Positions 46,126 to 55,886 of a DNA stretch of 64,000 bases are shown in pieces. A program made the position numbers and the translations under genes. Position 1 is the first letter of the stretch. Every line of letters starts with the position of its first letter. Origin of the DNA: Undaria pinnatifida (lineage: Eukaryota; Sar; Phaeophyceae; Laminariales; Alariaceae). The notes beneath the pieces are model-generated. The model ran no database searches and was not told the DNA's origin. It saw only the letters and a program-made list of their open reading frames with translations. The stretch lies in assembly GCA_012845835.1 (NCBI GenBank), contig JABAKD010000028.1, forward strand, positions 12,710,717 to 12,774,716. Reading direction: 5' to 3'.

Positions 46126-46963
46126 ATTGGTTGATTGGTTGGTTGATTGAACACACGCGCTACGTTAGAGGTTCATCATAACCATTGTTTTTTCTGAGGT
46201 TCCTCAATTTGGGAGCTTAAGACCTCTCTAAGGCAAAAACTGATTTTTGGAGACAAAATAAACCCGCTACCGGATGAAAAATTCCATGGCCTAGGTACAC
46301 AACGAGAATCACGCCAAAAAAATGGCCCATTATTTATTTTTTTCCCCGACGATTTTGGGTTAAGGAGCCCCGTCATTCAGAAGCCATTTTAGACTCCTTC
46401 ACAAACAGCGCTACCTCGATCGTAGCATGCGTCAGAAAAAAAACAGCTCTTTCTGCTCGGTAGGCGGGGGTGTCCGACGCACGACGTTATGAGCTGTACG
46501 GCATGCGCATAGCATGCTGGTGCTCGTTTGCTGCAAGCTGTTCGTGGACCGTTGATAGCATCGTACTTGTCGTGTTTTTGGTCGATACAAATGGGCCCCA
46601 AGAGAGTGTTGATGCATCCAATGCGTAATCTCGTGTGCAACAATCTTGTCGTTGACGTGCGTTCACAGCACACAAAAACAATTGTTGTTGTGTTTTGAAC
46701 ACCAATAGCAAAGATGAGTATCGTCGAACTCACAGCTGACGTGTTTATAATACTGCACTATCATTACCACACCCCGCCCCCGCCCCCAGGTGGCACGTCA
46801 TCTCGGGCTGGACAGCTGCCGAAGCCTGCCTAAGCGAGCCATTCAGTTCGGCAGTCGCATCGCGCAGCACTGCGCCCGCCACACTCACGGGAGTCACCGG
46901 AGAGGGAGCGGGTCTGACCCAGCCTGTGCCGTCGGAAGCGTCGTTCCGGGGACCGATGCCTGA
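28931..46963 (+). CDS. ASNSD1: Asparagine synthetase domain-containing protein 1 homologue (11 exons, 1254 aa)
   Basis: Exons: 28931-29053, 30292-30405, 31564-31650, 32194-32318, 33679-35049, 37181-37328, 37737-39074, 40696-40762, 42711-42855, 45267-45339, 46790-46963 (TGA). Every junction is GT...AG and in phase. N-terminal class-II glutamine amidotransferase: Cys2 (MCGI), KRGPDATG (27-34), [25 protein letters not shown], then GPFSFVYW and [13 protein letters not shown]-terminal ATP-pyrophosphatase: LFSGGLDS (about 565-572), [81 protein letters not shown]. Exon order and motifs match animal ASNSD1, which is about 640 residues; the extra length is an acidic linker in exon 5 and an insert of about 420 residues in exon 7. 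The substrate is not established for the family; it is related to, but distinct from, asparagine synthetase B. Confidence 0.95.
30621..30911. repeat. (CAACGA)n hexanucleotide repeat, about 290 bp
   Basis: CAACGACAACGA units with CAATGA and CGAAAA variants, in ASNSD1 intron 2. Open frames in all phases are artefacts. Confidence 0.93.
31310..31555. repeat. TTCTGATTTCTGAGTTCTGA degenerate tandem repeat
   Basis: Repeats of GAGCTCTGA/TTTCTGAATTCTGATTTCTG run up to just before the acceptor of ASNSD1 exon 3 (31564) and supply its pyrimidine-rich region. Confidence 0.75.
31830..32160. repeat. (AATCATCAA)n degenerate tandem repeat
   Basis: About 330 bases of AAACCATCAAACCATC and AATCATCGAATCATC words in ASNSD1 intron 3. 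Confidence 0.8.
32513..32595 (+). repeat. Dispersed 'CTGGAAACCC...ACTTGGARTTAGTATAGGGAGGGG' unit
   Basis: Single copy in ASNSD1 intron 4 of a unit that also occurs at 26636-26708, 43262-43345 (inverse), 57250-57740 (tandem), 60725-60990 (two copies) and 63862-63935. The core order is CTGGAAACCC, GGGGACA, ACTTGGA, AGTATAGGGAGGGGTT and GCTCTAAAGGGGTTA. Confidence 0.8.
35102..35358. mobile_element. MITE-like element, TIR family 'CTACGGTAGAGGTGC', copy 3
   Basis: Left GCCACGGTAGAGGTGGCGC and right GTGTGCGTCTACCGTGGCGTGC are inverted copies. The interior begins with the family TTCTGAATGACGGGCTCCTC block. It is about 257 bp in ASNSD1 intron 5, beginning 53 bases after the donor. Confidence 0.65.
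35711..36545 (+). pseudogene. 3' remnant of a non-LTR retrotransposon (degenerate ORF plus A-rich tail)
   Basis: Across frameshifts and stops the + strand reads [45 protein letters not shown] and [19 protein letters not shown]. It then has an intact stretch (36057-36311) with [16 protein letters not shown], a CPCG...H...C zinc-knuckle-like motif ([20 protein letters not shown]), a stop, and [20 protein letters not shown]. This is the usual C-terminal end of LINE-type reverse-transcriptase proteins. The remnant ends near AGCAAGCAAAAAAAAATGA, an A-rich tail. No reverse transcriptase core remains, so it is 5' truncated. It is inserted in ASNSD1 intron 5. Confidence 0.75.
36718..37170. repeat. 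TGTGACCTGTGATCTGTGATATG tandem repeat
   Basis: About 450 bases of 8-10-bp words (GTGATCTGTGATATGTGACC) ending at the acceptor of ASNSD1 exon 6 (37181). The acceptor context is itself part of the repeat. Confidence 0.85.
40030..40440. repeat. G-rich duplicated block with poly-G runs
   Basis: [60 protein letters not shown] and long G runs are repeated at about 40090-40180 and 40345-40435. A similar GAGGGGAGGGCGGAGT unit is duplicated at 39790-40020. In ASNSD1 intron 7. Confidence 0.75.
41236..41690. repeat. GGGTCGGGTCAGGAGGTATT array with inverted ends, copy 2
   Basis: About sixteen 20-21-bp units (CGGGTCGGGTCAGGAGGTAT) are bracketed by CCGACCCGCGGGCCGGGTAG on the left and CCCTGACCCGACCCGACCCG on the right. 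Same architecture as 15436-15620 and 58172-58350. It could fold into a strong hairpin. In ASNSD1 intron 8. Confidence 0.85.
41800..42012. repeat. (CTA)n trinucleotide microsatellite, about 210 bp
   Basis: Nearly pure CTA/TAC repeats with rare interruptions, in ASNSD1 intron 8. Homopolymeric open frames on both strands are artefacts. Confidence 0.97.
42128..42235. repeat. CTATTAATAACCTCTTAATA tandem repeat
   Basis: Units of about 14 bases (ACCYATTAATA, ACCTCTTAATA), about seven copies, with many TTAATAAC words. ASNSD1 intron 8. Confidence 0.85.
44005..44151. repeat. (TAG/AGC)n trinucleotide microsatellite
   Basis: Alternating blocks of TAG and CAG triplets, directly abutting the left end of the MITE-like copy at 44151. 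ASNSD1 intron 9. Confidence 0.95.
44151..44449. mobile_element. MITE-like element, TIR family, copy 4
   Basis: Left end AGGTAGGGGTGCACCAACCA; right end TGCTACCTCTAGCGTACCAC in inverted relation. The interior (GAGGATATGTGTATTATGCC, GAGTAGAGTGTACGTGCC, ACAACATATTCACGTTGCG) matches copy 2 at 7161-7449 throughout. The left terminus may have been lost against the microsatellite. Confidence 0.6.
45672..45805 (+). repeat. Dispersed repeat paired with 55887-56012 (opposite strand)
   Basis: GAGGCCGAGTGGAGCTCGGG, a CTTTTTGGGGGGGGTGTT block, CCAAGATATTTCAAAGATCC, AAAAAAACGTCAC and CGTATTATATAATAAGG occur here in the + orientation and at 55887-56012 in the - orientation. About 130 bp, highly similar, no coding frame. 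A candidate for a short non-autonomous element. Confidence 0.75.
45900..46150. repeat. (TTGA)n tetranucleotide repeat
   Basis: GATTGATTGATTGGTTGATT units, about 250 bp, directly followed by the MITE-like copy at 46152. ASNSD1 intron 10. Confidence 0.95.
46152..46434. mobile_element. MITE-like element, TIR family, copy 5
   Basis: Left CACGCGCTACGTTAGAGGT and right CTCGATCGTAGCATGCGTC are imperfect inverted repeats. The interior is close to copy 1 (TTGGGAGCTTAAGACCTCT, GGATGAAAAATTCCATGG, GACGATTTTGGGTTAAGGAG). About 283 bp, non-coding. Confidence 0.65.
46685..46745 (+). repeat. Dispersed 'MSI..ELTADV' repeat, copy 3 (shortened)
   Basis: AGCAAAGATGAGTAT followed by CGTCGAACTCACAGCTGACG repeats the core of 18420-18550 and 61905-62035, with an internal deletion that keeps the frame. 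Confidence 0.5.
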
Positions 46964-49900
46964 TTCGCAACCCCTATTGCTAGTGCTGTGTATTGGCTGA
47001 CTATGATATGAGTCGCCGGCTGGCTACTTCCGTCGAGGTTTATTTGGGGTACTTTTGCTTGCAAGCATAGGTAATATTAATAGGAAATGTTTCTTGTTTG
47101 GTGGTTGGCTAGGTAAGTACGGCCGTTAGTTTTGTGCGGCTTTTCACGGAGTTCCGTGTTTTTGTAACTGACTGGGACGCTCATGGTGTGTGCATTTATT
47201 TTGTAACACTAAGTTGGTTAGTTGGCTTTTAGATCTAATAACCACTGTAACTAATAGTCTATACCAGCACAACTTCACACGTGCGGCGCCATGAAGAAGC
47301 TTGCACTTCGTGACGGTCAGTAAGGTGCCGAACTACACCAAATGGAGTTGATGCTTGCGTCGCAGGTTGGCCTGAACCGAGAGAGGAAACTTCCAGAGGG
47401 TCTTCCTACGAGAGAACTAAAGCGGACACGACCAAAACAGTTTTGGGGTAGTATTGTCTGGGAAACACCTTTCGCGGGCTACACCCTCCAAAGGAACGTT
47501 GAATGATCTTTGTTTCTTTGGCGATCGGCGTACAATTGTTATTCAGTGGCGCTGCGTTGTCAAGGTGAGGTTGTGCGGAAGATCACGACCTTGGACACGG
47601 CGTTCCGAAGCCGGGGCACACTCCTAGTCAAGGTTAGAGGCTGTTTGTGCAGGCCTTACGGAGTTCGTGCGTTCGCGGGGTGTCCTAAAAAAGTCTACAC
47701 CTCTCGCCGTATCGGGGGGTTATATCCAGCCGTCGAGAGGAACCATACTATTGCGCGTGCATAGTTCCGTTGTCGAATTGTGTTGTAAAGCTCATGCTAT
47801 TATATCAAACAGATGATCGTTCTTGAGAGAGCACTTTTTTTTCCGCGCGGTGTCCGGCTGTCCGGGCCTTGATTAAAATTCGGGCACGGTGGTTCTGGCG
47901 GCCGTGACGTGGTTTGGCGCCTGCGGTTGTCGGTGGCAGTGGCAGCAGTGGTGGCTTATAGTGGTGGACTGATTCTACGATAGCCCCCCCCCAAACCAGC
48001 GATTTTCTTGAACGACCGTTTCATGACTGCTTGACACGAGGAAGAATCTTAATACTGTGCGAAAATTTTACTCACATACTTTCTTGTTTGCAAAGGACTA
48101 CTAGTACTACTATCGAACGATGGCGTCGGGATTGCAAGGGGCGCCGTATTTCAGGAGTTACGCCCGGGAGCTGGTTTCGAAACCGGCGATTTCGTTAAAG
48201 AAAAGCTGGGGGGGGCTGCCGTAGAACGACTCGGTGGTCGTGATGATGGCGGCGGCGGTGGCGATGGTTGTAGTGTTGGCGGTGGCGATGGTGGTGTGTT
48301 GTGGTGGTGGTTGTGGCGGTGGTGGTGGCCGACCGAGAGAAAACAAAGTGACATGTCTTAAGAGACCCCAAGTGTTGAAAGACCGCAAGCCGTGAGATAC
48401 GCCTAGTCTTGGGAAACATTCTTCAGGTGAAGCAAAGGCTTGACAGACCCCTACTCTTGGGCGACAACAATTTTTGAGGGGCAAAACCACCAATGGGCTT
48501 CGCGTGCGCACCTAGCGTACAACCCCGGGGGTACAATGCAGCTATTATTAATAACACTCTTGAGCTTATCACCAGGTATCTAATTATTGCACGTGTCATA
48601 CAGACGCGGCCCGCGTGCGCCCCACACGATCGCCCCCATCTATGACCAACTATCATTGACAGGTCTACACTGCTGTAGGTAAAATCCTGGAACTATTGCC
48701 CGGTAAATTGGATTGCCGCTGATGCGTCCCTCGCCTACCACGTTCAACAGCAGCATCCCGTCTTCATGTCTCCGACTAGAAAAACAAATTCATACTCGGT
48801 GCCGCCCCGCCCCCCAGCCACGAGCGGCTCAACAATTATTTTGTGGTCGTTTTTGGTTGTTCTTGTGTCATGGTTGGATTGTGGCTAACAACTCATAAAC
48901 GTGGAGGGCAGAGGCAAAAAAAAAGAGGCGGGAACTTGAAAAACGGGCGGAAAGACTAAACCACCACTCGCCCCTATCACGCAACCCTGTGACGCAACAC
49001 CATCATTACGCAACGTATCACTTGGGTACGCAAGGCCATACTCCCTACGCAACACTGCTGCTATTGTTATATCGCACAGTTCGGATACCGGCAGTCACAT
49101 TTGTGCACTGTTTGCACAACAAGATCCAAGCCCGCCGCCTACTGCCGTCCCAGATAGTGACGTACACGGTTACCCCCCCCCTCCATCCATCCATCCATCC
49201 ATCCATCCATCCATCATCCATCCAACCAACCGCCATCCAACCAACCGCCTCATCGCGAAAAACAAGTTTTGAAATACCTACGGGGCACGACGGTTTTCGT
49301 TTCATTCTGGGGGGGGGGCAGCAGGTGGCGCCGTCGATTCGTCCTCTACCACGAGTGGACAGTAAATTACAATGGCCACAACGCAACACCTAACCAAACT
49401 CACCATCCACCTCCTCCCTACTGTCGACGTAGTAGTACTAGTGACCCCTCCTCTCTCCAACACGCCCCCTGCCCCCCCCTGGGTTCCCTGGGCCCTAACA
49501 AGTTATTTCCGGCTACTCCCCGGAGACCTCTCCACCCACTTGTCCGTTCTTTCTCGCTACGACGACCGTAAGTGCCTCCCCGTCACACCCCCCTCCCCCC
49601 CTACCTGCACAAAAGTCAAACCCTCCACCATCAGACCAGCCCAAAATATCATCGCTATCGTTATTGTCGTTGCCGCGAGGCTCACCCATCCATCCATCCA
49701 TCTATGTCAACTCTCGACCGAGCAGCATTAAAAACATCCTTACCGGCCCAACTCTTCACCAAGAGCATGTTAACAATGAGCGATGGGGGTGCTTCGCAGC
49801 GTAACAGCGAGCCGCCCCCTAGCCTCGTTCGTAGGCGCGAAACAAACGGCTCGTTGGGTGCTCTCGTAGTGCAGCGACGCCTTGAAATGAGCCGGGGCCC

Positions 49901-49984
49901 ATTCCGCGTCATGCTCCGCCCCATACCTCAGATGTCAACACACTTTCGCGCTTATCGTCTGATGCCTGGCGCTTTAGGCCGAAC

Positions 49985-50190
49985 ATATCACGCCTAACAG
50001 CCCGCGCCTGAAGTTTCATGCCTAAAGTCTTACGCCTAAAGTTTCACGCCTAACGTTTCGCGCCTTTCATGTCACGCTTAGCGTCTCAGGACTAACGCCT
50101 CACATCTCACGCCAAACATCTCACGCCCAACACCTCACGTCTAACGTCTCAGGCTGAACACTCTCACGCCTAACGTCTCACGCGCACGCA
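49985..50190. repeat. ACGCCTAAAGTTTC degenerate minisatellite
   Basis: About a dozen units of 13-18 bases (TCACGCCTAACGTCTC) with drift. Confidence 0.85.
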
Positions 50191-51324
50191 TAGCGGTTTC
50201 CGTTTCCAAATCACCAGTGAATGTGCTAATACAAATACTGAAGAACACGGCTTCTACTACTGAAGAACACGGCTTCGTTACAACGGCAACCTGAATATTG
50301 AATACCGGGCGAAGTACTCCGTAGCAAGACCACTCGAGGTGCCGCTGGTGGTGTTATCCTCACGCCAAACACTGCACACGTCGGATAAACCACGATCGAG
50401 ATCATACACATCCTGCATCTCTCGTTATGATATGTTTGCGCAGGATCTACGTAGTACAGCATGATCTGCAGGCCATGCAGATCATATTGACCAGGGATCT
50501 GTATGCCTGACAGACACAGATAATCAATACCAGGTAGATCAATAGGGATCTGATACGTCCCATGTGTGAAATTCTGTTCGGAGCGCATAGTTCCTCACCC
50601 GCCAAAGTACCCTAGCCCATCACAGCGTCACGCCACCACCACCTGCCCGCAGCTGCATATTCCCTACGCGAGCAAGGCCGCGTCTCCCTGCATTATTTCG
50701 AGCACAGGACGGCACCAAAAGCTCGACAGGAAAAAATGCCAATAGCGCACAAAAAAGATAGTTCCACCAATCAAAAAAATTGTCCAGTCCGTTGATTGGT
50801 TGCCGCCGCACCCCCCTCACCCCCCCCCGGACAGCAAAAAAGAAAAGCAAAGAAATCGCAAACCCGATGGCGGTGCCCCTAGTTCGAGCCGGGCGGACAC
50901 GTCACTGCCCAACCCACGCCACCCACGCATGACCGCCCGCTCTACACCCTCTACTTCGTAACAAAAAATTATATATCGCAAGCAGTCTCGTACACCTCCT
51001 CCGCTCCTTCCTTCTTTATCTCGTTTTAACGAACACGTCTACCCCCCTCGCTCCCACCCCCATCCCCACCATCAGCTATCACCCGCACTCACGCCCCCGC
51101 CACCACCCCCGCCTTGCCTAGCATCATCAAAAAACAAAAGTACGCGTAACCTCTCTATAATAAACACGAGACGAAGCGGCACGGTCCCATGTGATCCATG
51201 CAGACGACGCCGGCCCGCGCTGTCTACCTTTGACCAGCCCATCCCATCCCTGCCGACTTAAACACAACGGGTAACATGAATCTGCGCCCCGGCTTCCATT
51301 CAAACGAGAGGACACAGTACGCAT

Positions 51325-51430
51325 CATTTAGCTAGCGTCATTTGGCGAGCGTCATTTAGCGAGCGTCATTTAGCGAGCGTCATTTAGCGAGCGTCATATA
51401 GCGAGCGTCATTTAGCGAGCGTCGTTCAGC
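51325..51430. repeat. 14-bp tandem repeat AGCGAGCGTCATTT
   Basis: Seven to eight near-perfect copies. They decay rightwards into CAAGCATAATTTAG-type words up to about 51600, downstream of the stop at 51887 of the minus-strand gene. Confidence 0.92.
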
Positions 51431-51886
51431 GAGCACTAATTAACAAGCATAATTTAGCAAGCATCACGAGCAAGCATCTTAGCAAACACCAGTAGTAGCA
51501 AGGATCACAAGCAAGCAAAATTAGCGTGCATCGTTAGCAAGTCTCAACAGCAAGCATAATGGAGCACGTATCGTTAGCAAGTATTGCCTTCAAGCAACGA
51601 TTTATGGGCTTGCTTGTGTGCCCCTGGACTACCACTGCAGGATTCCAACGTGGCATATGACAGTGCTATTTCTCGCAGACAGCGTAGTACTACCCGCCTC
51701 CTCGCCCCACCCATAAAACGCGAAACAAAAAAAATCGCCAGATTCATTTGACGCAACGCAGGGACATACAAAACAGAGGAACGGATTTGATCGGTGCCCG
51801 GGAGGCGCGGTAAAAAACAAAAAAAAAATGGGTCCCAAAACAGGAACTGGCAAAAAAAAAGGTTTTGTATTTTGTTTCTGTATACT

Positions 51887-53689
51887 CTACTGCACAAAAG
51901 GACCCGTGCCCGCGCCTGCGCCCGAGCCAGAGCTAGAACCAGCACCAGAACCAGCAATGCCCGGCTGAATAAGGTTCTCGTCCGCGACGGCGCCCCCCCC
52001 GCCCTCTCCCTCTGGTGGGGTGTGAACGTTCGGTGTTCCGGTGACGGCCTCCGCCGTGCTTGGAAGTGCCCCCGCCTGCCCATCTCCCGCCTCCGCCGCA
52101 GCACCTGCAGGAGGAGCCGCGGGAGCGGTGCTATCGGCGACGGTGGTGGTGGCAGCAGGGGCGCTGCTTCCAACCGTTTGCGACGCGGCGGCGGCCTCAC
52201 CTTCCCCCCCCGGCGGTGGCGCGACGTACACAGGCGCGACCGCCCCCGCGCCAAGAGCGGGAGCCGTCAACACTGCTGGCGCCACGGTTGCCGGCACCGC
52301 CACCGCTGCCGCGGACGCGCCCCCTAGCATATCCCCACCAAGCGAGACGGCGTGCGAGGCAGCGACATCGCCGACGGTGGCGCCGCTCAAGAGCCCGCCA
52401 CCGAAGACCTCCGAGGTCGGCGCTGACGGGTCGCCCCCCCCCATAATATCGTCGCCGATGCCCTCGAGGGCCGAGGCTACAGCGTCCGCGCCGCCCCCCA
52501 AGAGCGAGCTGGGTACCGCTTCGGGGGACGAACCTAGCGTCTCCATCCCTAACCCCGACCCTAACCCTGTCCCTGCTCCTCCTACTCCCGCCATTGCCGA
52601 AGGAGCTACCGCGGACGAAGGAAACCCTGCCGACGACGACCCGAGCGGAGGCGCAGACGTTGCCCCTCCTCCAATGGAAGACGCCATAGGCGTTATGCCT
52701 TCCGTGCCCGGTACTGCTGCCGGCGCAGTTGGGGTCATGCCCTCGCCCGGTGCTCCTGATGACGGCGCCCGCAGAGATCCGGTGACAACGTCGCCGCCGA
52801 TTCCTGCCGGAAAGCCCGCCGCGTGCGAAGCATCCGCTGAATCAGGACCAGCCTTCCCCCCGAACCCGCCCCCCGTAACAGCGGAAGCAGCGGAAGCAGT
52901 AGCAGCGGCAGCAGCAGTAGTAGCACCAGCAGCGGTAGCGGCAGCATTGGCATCAGAAGGAGCTCCGTGCCCAAGGCTCGCGCTGCTGTCAAACAAAAAC
53001 GGGGACCCGGCTACCCCCTGGCCGCTCCCCCCTACCGCCGGCGCCGGCGCCATCGCCGCGTCTCCCATCCCCAAACCCACGACACCACCACCACCACCTG
53101 CGCCGACCCCAACTATCGCGGCATGCTCGATCGAGGCGCTAAGCCCACCGCCTCCGTACAAGCTCACGGCCTCCGGCGAGTGGTATGATTCGTGCGCGCC
53201 AGAGGGAGGCGCAGCCGTGGCCGCCGCTCCCAAAGCCGACGACTGCCCGGTAGAACCCTCGCCTCCCTCCCCGTCCCCATCGTCATCGTCCAACTTCGGC
53301 ACCTTCTCAGGGGGCGGGAGGACCGGACTATCCCCGCCATGCCCAGAATGTGTCCGCCGCGGTATGAGCAGAGCGGGGGGAGTCCTCGCAGGGAGAGAAG
53401 ATATCGAGGCCCCACCCATACCCCCACCGCGGCTCATGGCCCCTCCCCCAGGGTCGTCTTCACCGCTTTCGTCGCCGCTTTCATCTTCGTCGCCGTCGCC
53501 GCCGGCGCCGGCAGAGGAGGAGGCGCCGCCTGCTACGAAGCGTTTCACGCGGCGTAAGCCTTGGCGGCCGCCGCCGGCGGGGGCGGGGGTGGTGTCGGTG
53601 CGGGTGGCGGCGCGCGGAGTGACGGGGAGCATTGGTCCTACTTCGTCGAGCTGCGCGAGGACCTCTGCGGTGAGTTGGTCCGCCTTGTC
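51887..53689 (-). CDS. 3' exon of an unrecognised Ala/Gly-rich protein (5'-incomplete)
   Basis: Open on the minus strand from a likely acceptor (CCTCAG|GACAAGGCG, exon start 53689) to TAG at 51887, 601 codons. The first 70 residues look like ordinary protein (DKADQLTAEVLAQLDEVGPM; RQGLRRVKRFVAGG). An acidic patch (GDGDEDESGDESGEDD) and a second one near KVPKLDDDDGDGEGGEG follow, then about 430 residues rich in Ala, Gly, Ser and Pro. No domain is recognised. Acidic and low-complexity composition would suit a nuclear or scaffold protein, but that is a guess. The + strand is also open for 550 codons (52041-53693), as expected opposite GC-rich low-complexity coding DNA. The minus strand is preferred for its mixed-charge N-terminal part and splice site. 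Upstream exons were not found. Confidence 0.55.
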   Translation of the reverse strand, partial: DKADQLTAEVLAQLDEVGPMLPVTPRAATRTDTTPAPAGGGRQGLRRVKRFVAGGASSSAGAGGDGDEDESGDESGEDDPGGGAMSRGGGMGGASISSLPARTPPALLIPRRTHSGHGGDSPVLPPPEKVPKLDDDDGDGEGGEGSTGQSSALGAAATAAPPSGAHESYHSPEAVSLYGGGGLSASIEHAAIVGVGAGGGGGVVGLGMGDAAMAPAPAVGGSGQGVAGSPFLFDSSASLGHGAPSDANAAATAAGATTAAAAATASAASAVTGGGFGGKAGPDSADASHAAGFPAGIGGDVVTGSLRAPSSGAPGEGMTPTAPAAVPGTEGITPMASSIGGGATSAPPLGSSSAGFPSSAVAPSAMAGVGGAGTGLGSGLGMETLGSSPEAVPSSLLGGGADAVASALEGIGDDIMGGGDPSAPTSEVFGGGLLSGATVGDVAASHAVSLGGDMLGGASAAAVAVPATVAPAVLTAPALGAGAVAPVYVAPPPGGEGEAAAASQTVGSSAPAATTTVADSTAPAAPPAGAAAEAGDGQAGALPSTAEAVTGTPNVHTPPEGEGGGGAVADENLIQPGIAGSGAGSSSGSGAGAGTGPFVQ

Positions 53690-53959
53690 CTGAGGTTCAT
53701 CACGATGCGGCAGCAAGGAGCAGGTTGATACGGCGTGTCAATAGTTATAAAACAGGCAAGTTCAGGTAGATGCAGGCAATTACAGGACAGTTTAGACAAG
53801 CATCAAGTAGGTTCAGATAAATAATGGCAAACATAAGCACTAGCGGTCCGGCCACGGCTCCGCTCGTGGCGCTAGGTCGGCGTTGCCTATAGTGGAGTTT
53901 TGGGTAGGGCATAGCAGTAGACATCGTATAAATACTAATAGTGCACTGTGATGTATCAC

Positions 53960-54640
53960 TCTACCCCGTGTGCGGCGGGATCTCGGCGTAGGCCCCAGGG
54001 GCACCACTCACAGCGAGCTGGTCCCATGGGCCCAAGCCAATCAGCAACTAAGGAACGGGAGTGGGGTCTTCGCAGCGTGCGGGGCTGTATATACCCGGGG
54101 GATCAACGTTTTCGTCCCCCGGTTGTTGGAGTTGAGCATGTATGGAATATTTCTGAACCGGGGATGGGACCTTATTCTGTCCGGGTGCGGCGGAACATCG
54201 ACGTTGGCCCAACAGGAAGCTTTCCCAGCTTTCTGGATCTATGAACCCCGGCCAATCAGCAATCAGCAATCAGTGCATATGGGTGGAATTTCCACACCAT
54301 GCGGGGCGGTACCATCTCGGGGAATCACTGTTGTCGTCCCCGGGTTGTTGGAGATGTAGGTTTACGGAAGGGTTTCTGACCCGGCGATGGGACCTTATCC
54401 TCCCCGGGTGCGGAGGGACCTCGAGCCACATCCTATCACCGATCAGCCGATGGGGTCGGGGTTAGACCGTACGGGGCGGTGTTGATCCCGAGGATCGCCG
54501 TTTCTTCCCCGACTGGTTGGAGTTGTAGATATGGAGAGATTTCGGAACTGGCGATAAGACCCTACCCTCCCCGCCTGCGGTGGAACCTCGGTAGCTCTTA
54601 CCGATGGAATATTTATGTTCGGCACCAACCTTCTAGAAAA
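53960..54640. repeat. Three-copy long tandem repeat, unit about 170-200 bp
   Basis: Each unit has a GGGATCAACG/GGGAATCACTG/AGGATCGCCG block, CCCCGGTTGTTGGAGTTG, ATGGAATATTTCTGA-like sequence, then GATGGGACCTTATTCT, CCGGGTGCGGNGGAACNTCG. Divergence is considerable and frames are not conserved. Confidence 0.75.
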
Positions 54641-54894
54641 GAGTCAGCGGCGTTTGGCATGTATGTAATAGGCCAACCAGAGCGACCAGAATCGACGTTC
54701 ACAATTGTACTCGAGCAGCAAGACTGGTTTGATCGCTGCCAGGACTGCCTCGGGATTGTCGGGAATGCTCAGCACGCCACGGTCACGGCTCGGCGCGGCA
54801 CGACACCTGGCGTTCCGCTAGTGGTGTCGCCCACCCTCCCTACTCATACGGCAAGACGGGGATCTAGACGCTCTGAGTAGAGAGACCATTACGA

Positions 54895-54922
54895 CAGACA
54901 GCCAGATAGACAGCCAGCCAGA

Positions 54923-54961
<39 letters not shown>

Positions 54962-54971
54962 ACAGCCAGCC

Positions 54972-55060
<89 letters not shown>

Positions 55061-55120
55061 GGCAGACAGACAGACAGACAGACAGACAGACAGGGAAGAC
55101 AGACAGACTGACAGACAGAC
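54895..55120. repeat. (CAGA)n/(CAGC)n tetranucleotide repeat
   Basis: CAGCCAGC blocks pass into about 130 bases of pure CAGA. Open Cys/Val/Leu/Ser frames on the minus strand are artefacts. Confidence 0.96.
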
Positions 55121-55419
55121 GTGTTTTCTGTGTTGTATAATAGGGATAACAGGTAGCAGTATACTTGAGTGTGTGTATCTCCACCACGCACCACGACTTG
55201 CTTGTAGCCTAAGCCACTATAGTACGAATAAGTCAAGGCGTTTTTATTGCGGGCGGTCCGGAAAAAAACAGAAATAAATCCTCAGTTCGTTGAATGTGCT
55301 TCTGCAGCTGATGCTATACTTTTTTTTAAAGATCACAAGGCCGGGATTCATCTGTACTAGAGCAGTGTTACGGGATCATTCAATTATCCTCGCACTACTC
55401 TCGCGCTCCCTCCCAGCAG

Positions 55420-55565
55420 AAATTCAGATTTAGGGTCACGTAAGGGTCCTTCTCCCCTCTCCCCACTAAGGTACGTACCTTCAGTTTTATCGCGATGAAA
55501 AATTAGCATTTTCTTCCCTCGTCGACGCGCGTCGAATTGTACCTACCCACGCTGCTAGGCGCTCT
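55420..55565 (+). repeat. Dispersed repeat, 'CTCGTCGACTCGCGTCG' family, copy 2
   Basis: TTTAGGGTCACGTAAGGG, CCCACTAAGGTACGTACCTT, TTCCCTCGTCGACGCGCGTC and CTGCTAGGCGCT align with 3935-4130 in order. Confidence 0.7.
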
Positions 55566-55620
55566 CAGCAGTTGATCCTCTTATTTTGTTTGCAAATAAT
55601 GTCAAAATTTGACCACTATT

Positions 55621-55697
55621 GTGGGAATCGAACTTAAGGACCAACGCTATCAAAAATAGTATTCGAGGGTAAACACAAGACCACCGGGGCGACCGGT
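55621..55697 (-). mobile_element. tRNA-derived SINE-like copy 1
   Basis: Minus-strand reading begins ACCGGTCGCCCCGGTGGTC, has an A-box-like TGGTCTTGTGTTTACCC and ends with a B-box AAGTTCGATTCCC. It shares its 5' head (CCGGTCGCCCCGGTGG) and the CCTCGA spacing with 60491-60566. It does not fold as a normal tRNA cloverleaf, so a tRNA-derived element is preferred to a functional tRNA. Confidence 0.6.
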
Positions 55698-55886
55698 ATT
55701 GTAGCAGTATAATACGGCAGACATATAATAGAAGTACTTACATATGTAGAATGGGTGGAGTAATCAGTTCAACGTGAAGAACACACGCAGGGGTACTAGG
55801 GCATACTAATGATGTTGCAGTGTTACCGCATACTGCGGTGCTGCTGCTGTGTTGCAGCAGCACGCACGTTAAAGCACTTCGTAGCA

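Larger units (their letters stand above)
46964..51886. other. Intergenic region between ASNSD1 and the Ala/Gly-rich gene
   Basis: The first few hundred bases are presumably ASNSD1 3' UTR. Tandem repeats: GGTGGTGG-type (about 48230-48335), CATC (49180-49225), ACGCCTAAAGTTTC (49985-50190) and AGCGAGCGTCATTT (51325-51430). A 97-codon + frame from an ATG at 49704 (MSTLDRAALKTSLPAQLF...) has ordinary composition but no recognised domain, and a minus frame across the same DNA is also open. I cannot support a gene here. Confidence 0.55.

Noticed and set aside
49180..49225. CRISPR-like regular repeats (also in the tandem arrays at 61100 and 57250)
   Set aside because: Units are contiguous without unique spacers and the sequence is eukaryotic; these are plain tandem repeats.
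49572..49997. Plus-strand frame with MSTLDRAALKTSLPAQLF
   Set aside because: Ordinary composition but no recognisable family; the opposite strand is equally open, so there is not enough evidence for a CDS.
52041..53693. 550-codon Pro/Ala-rich plus-strand frame
   Set aside because: Read as the antisense shadow of the minus-strand Ala/Gly-rich exon; no plus-strand splice or start context supports it, though it cannot be excluded without transcripts.
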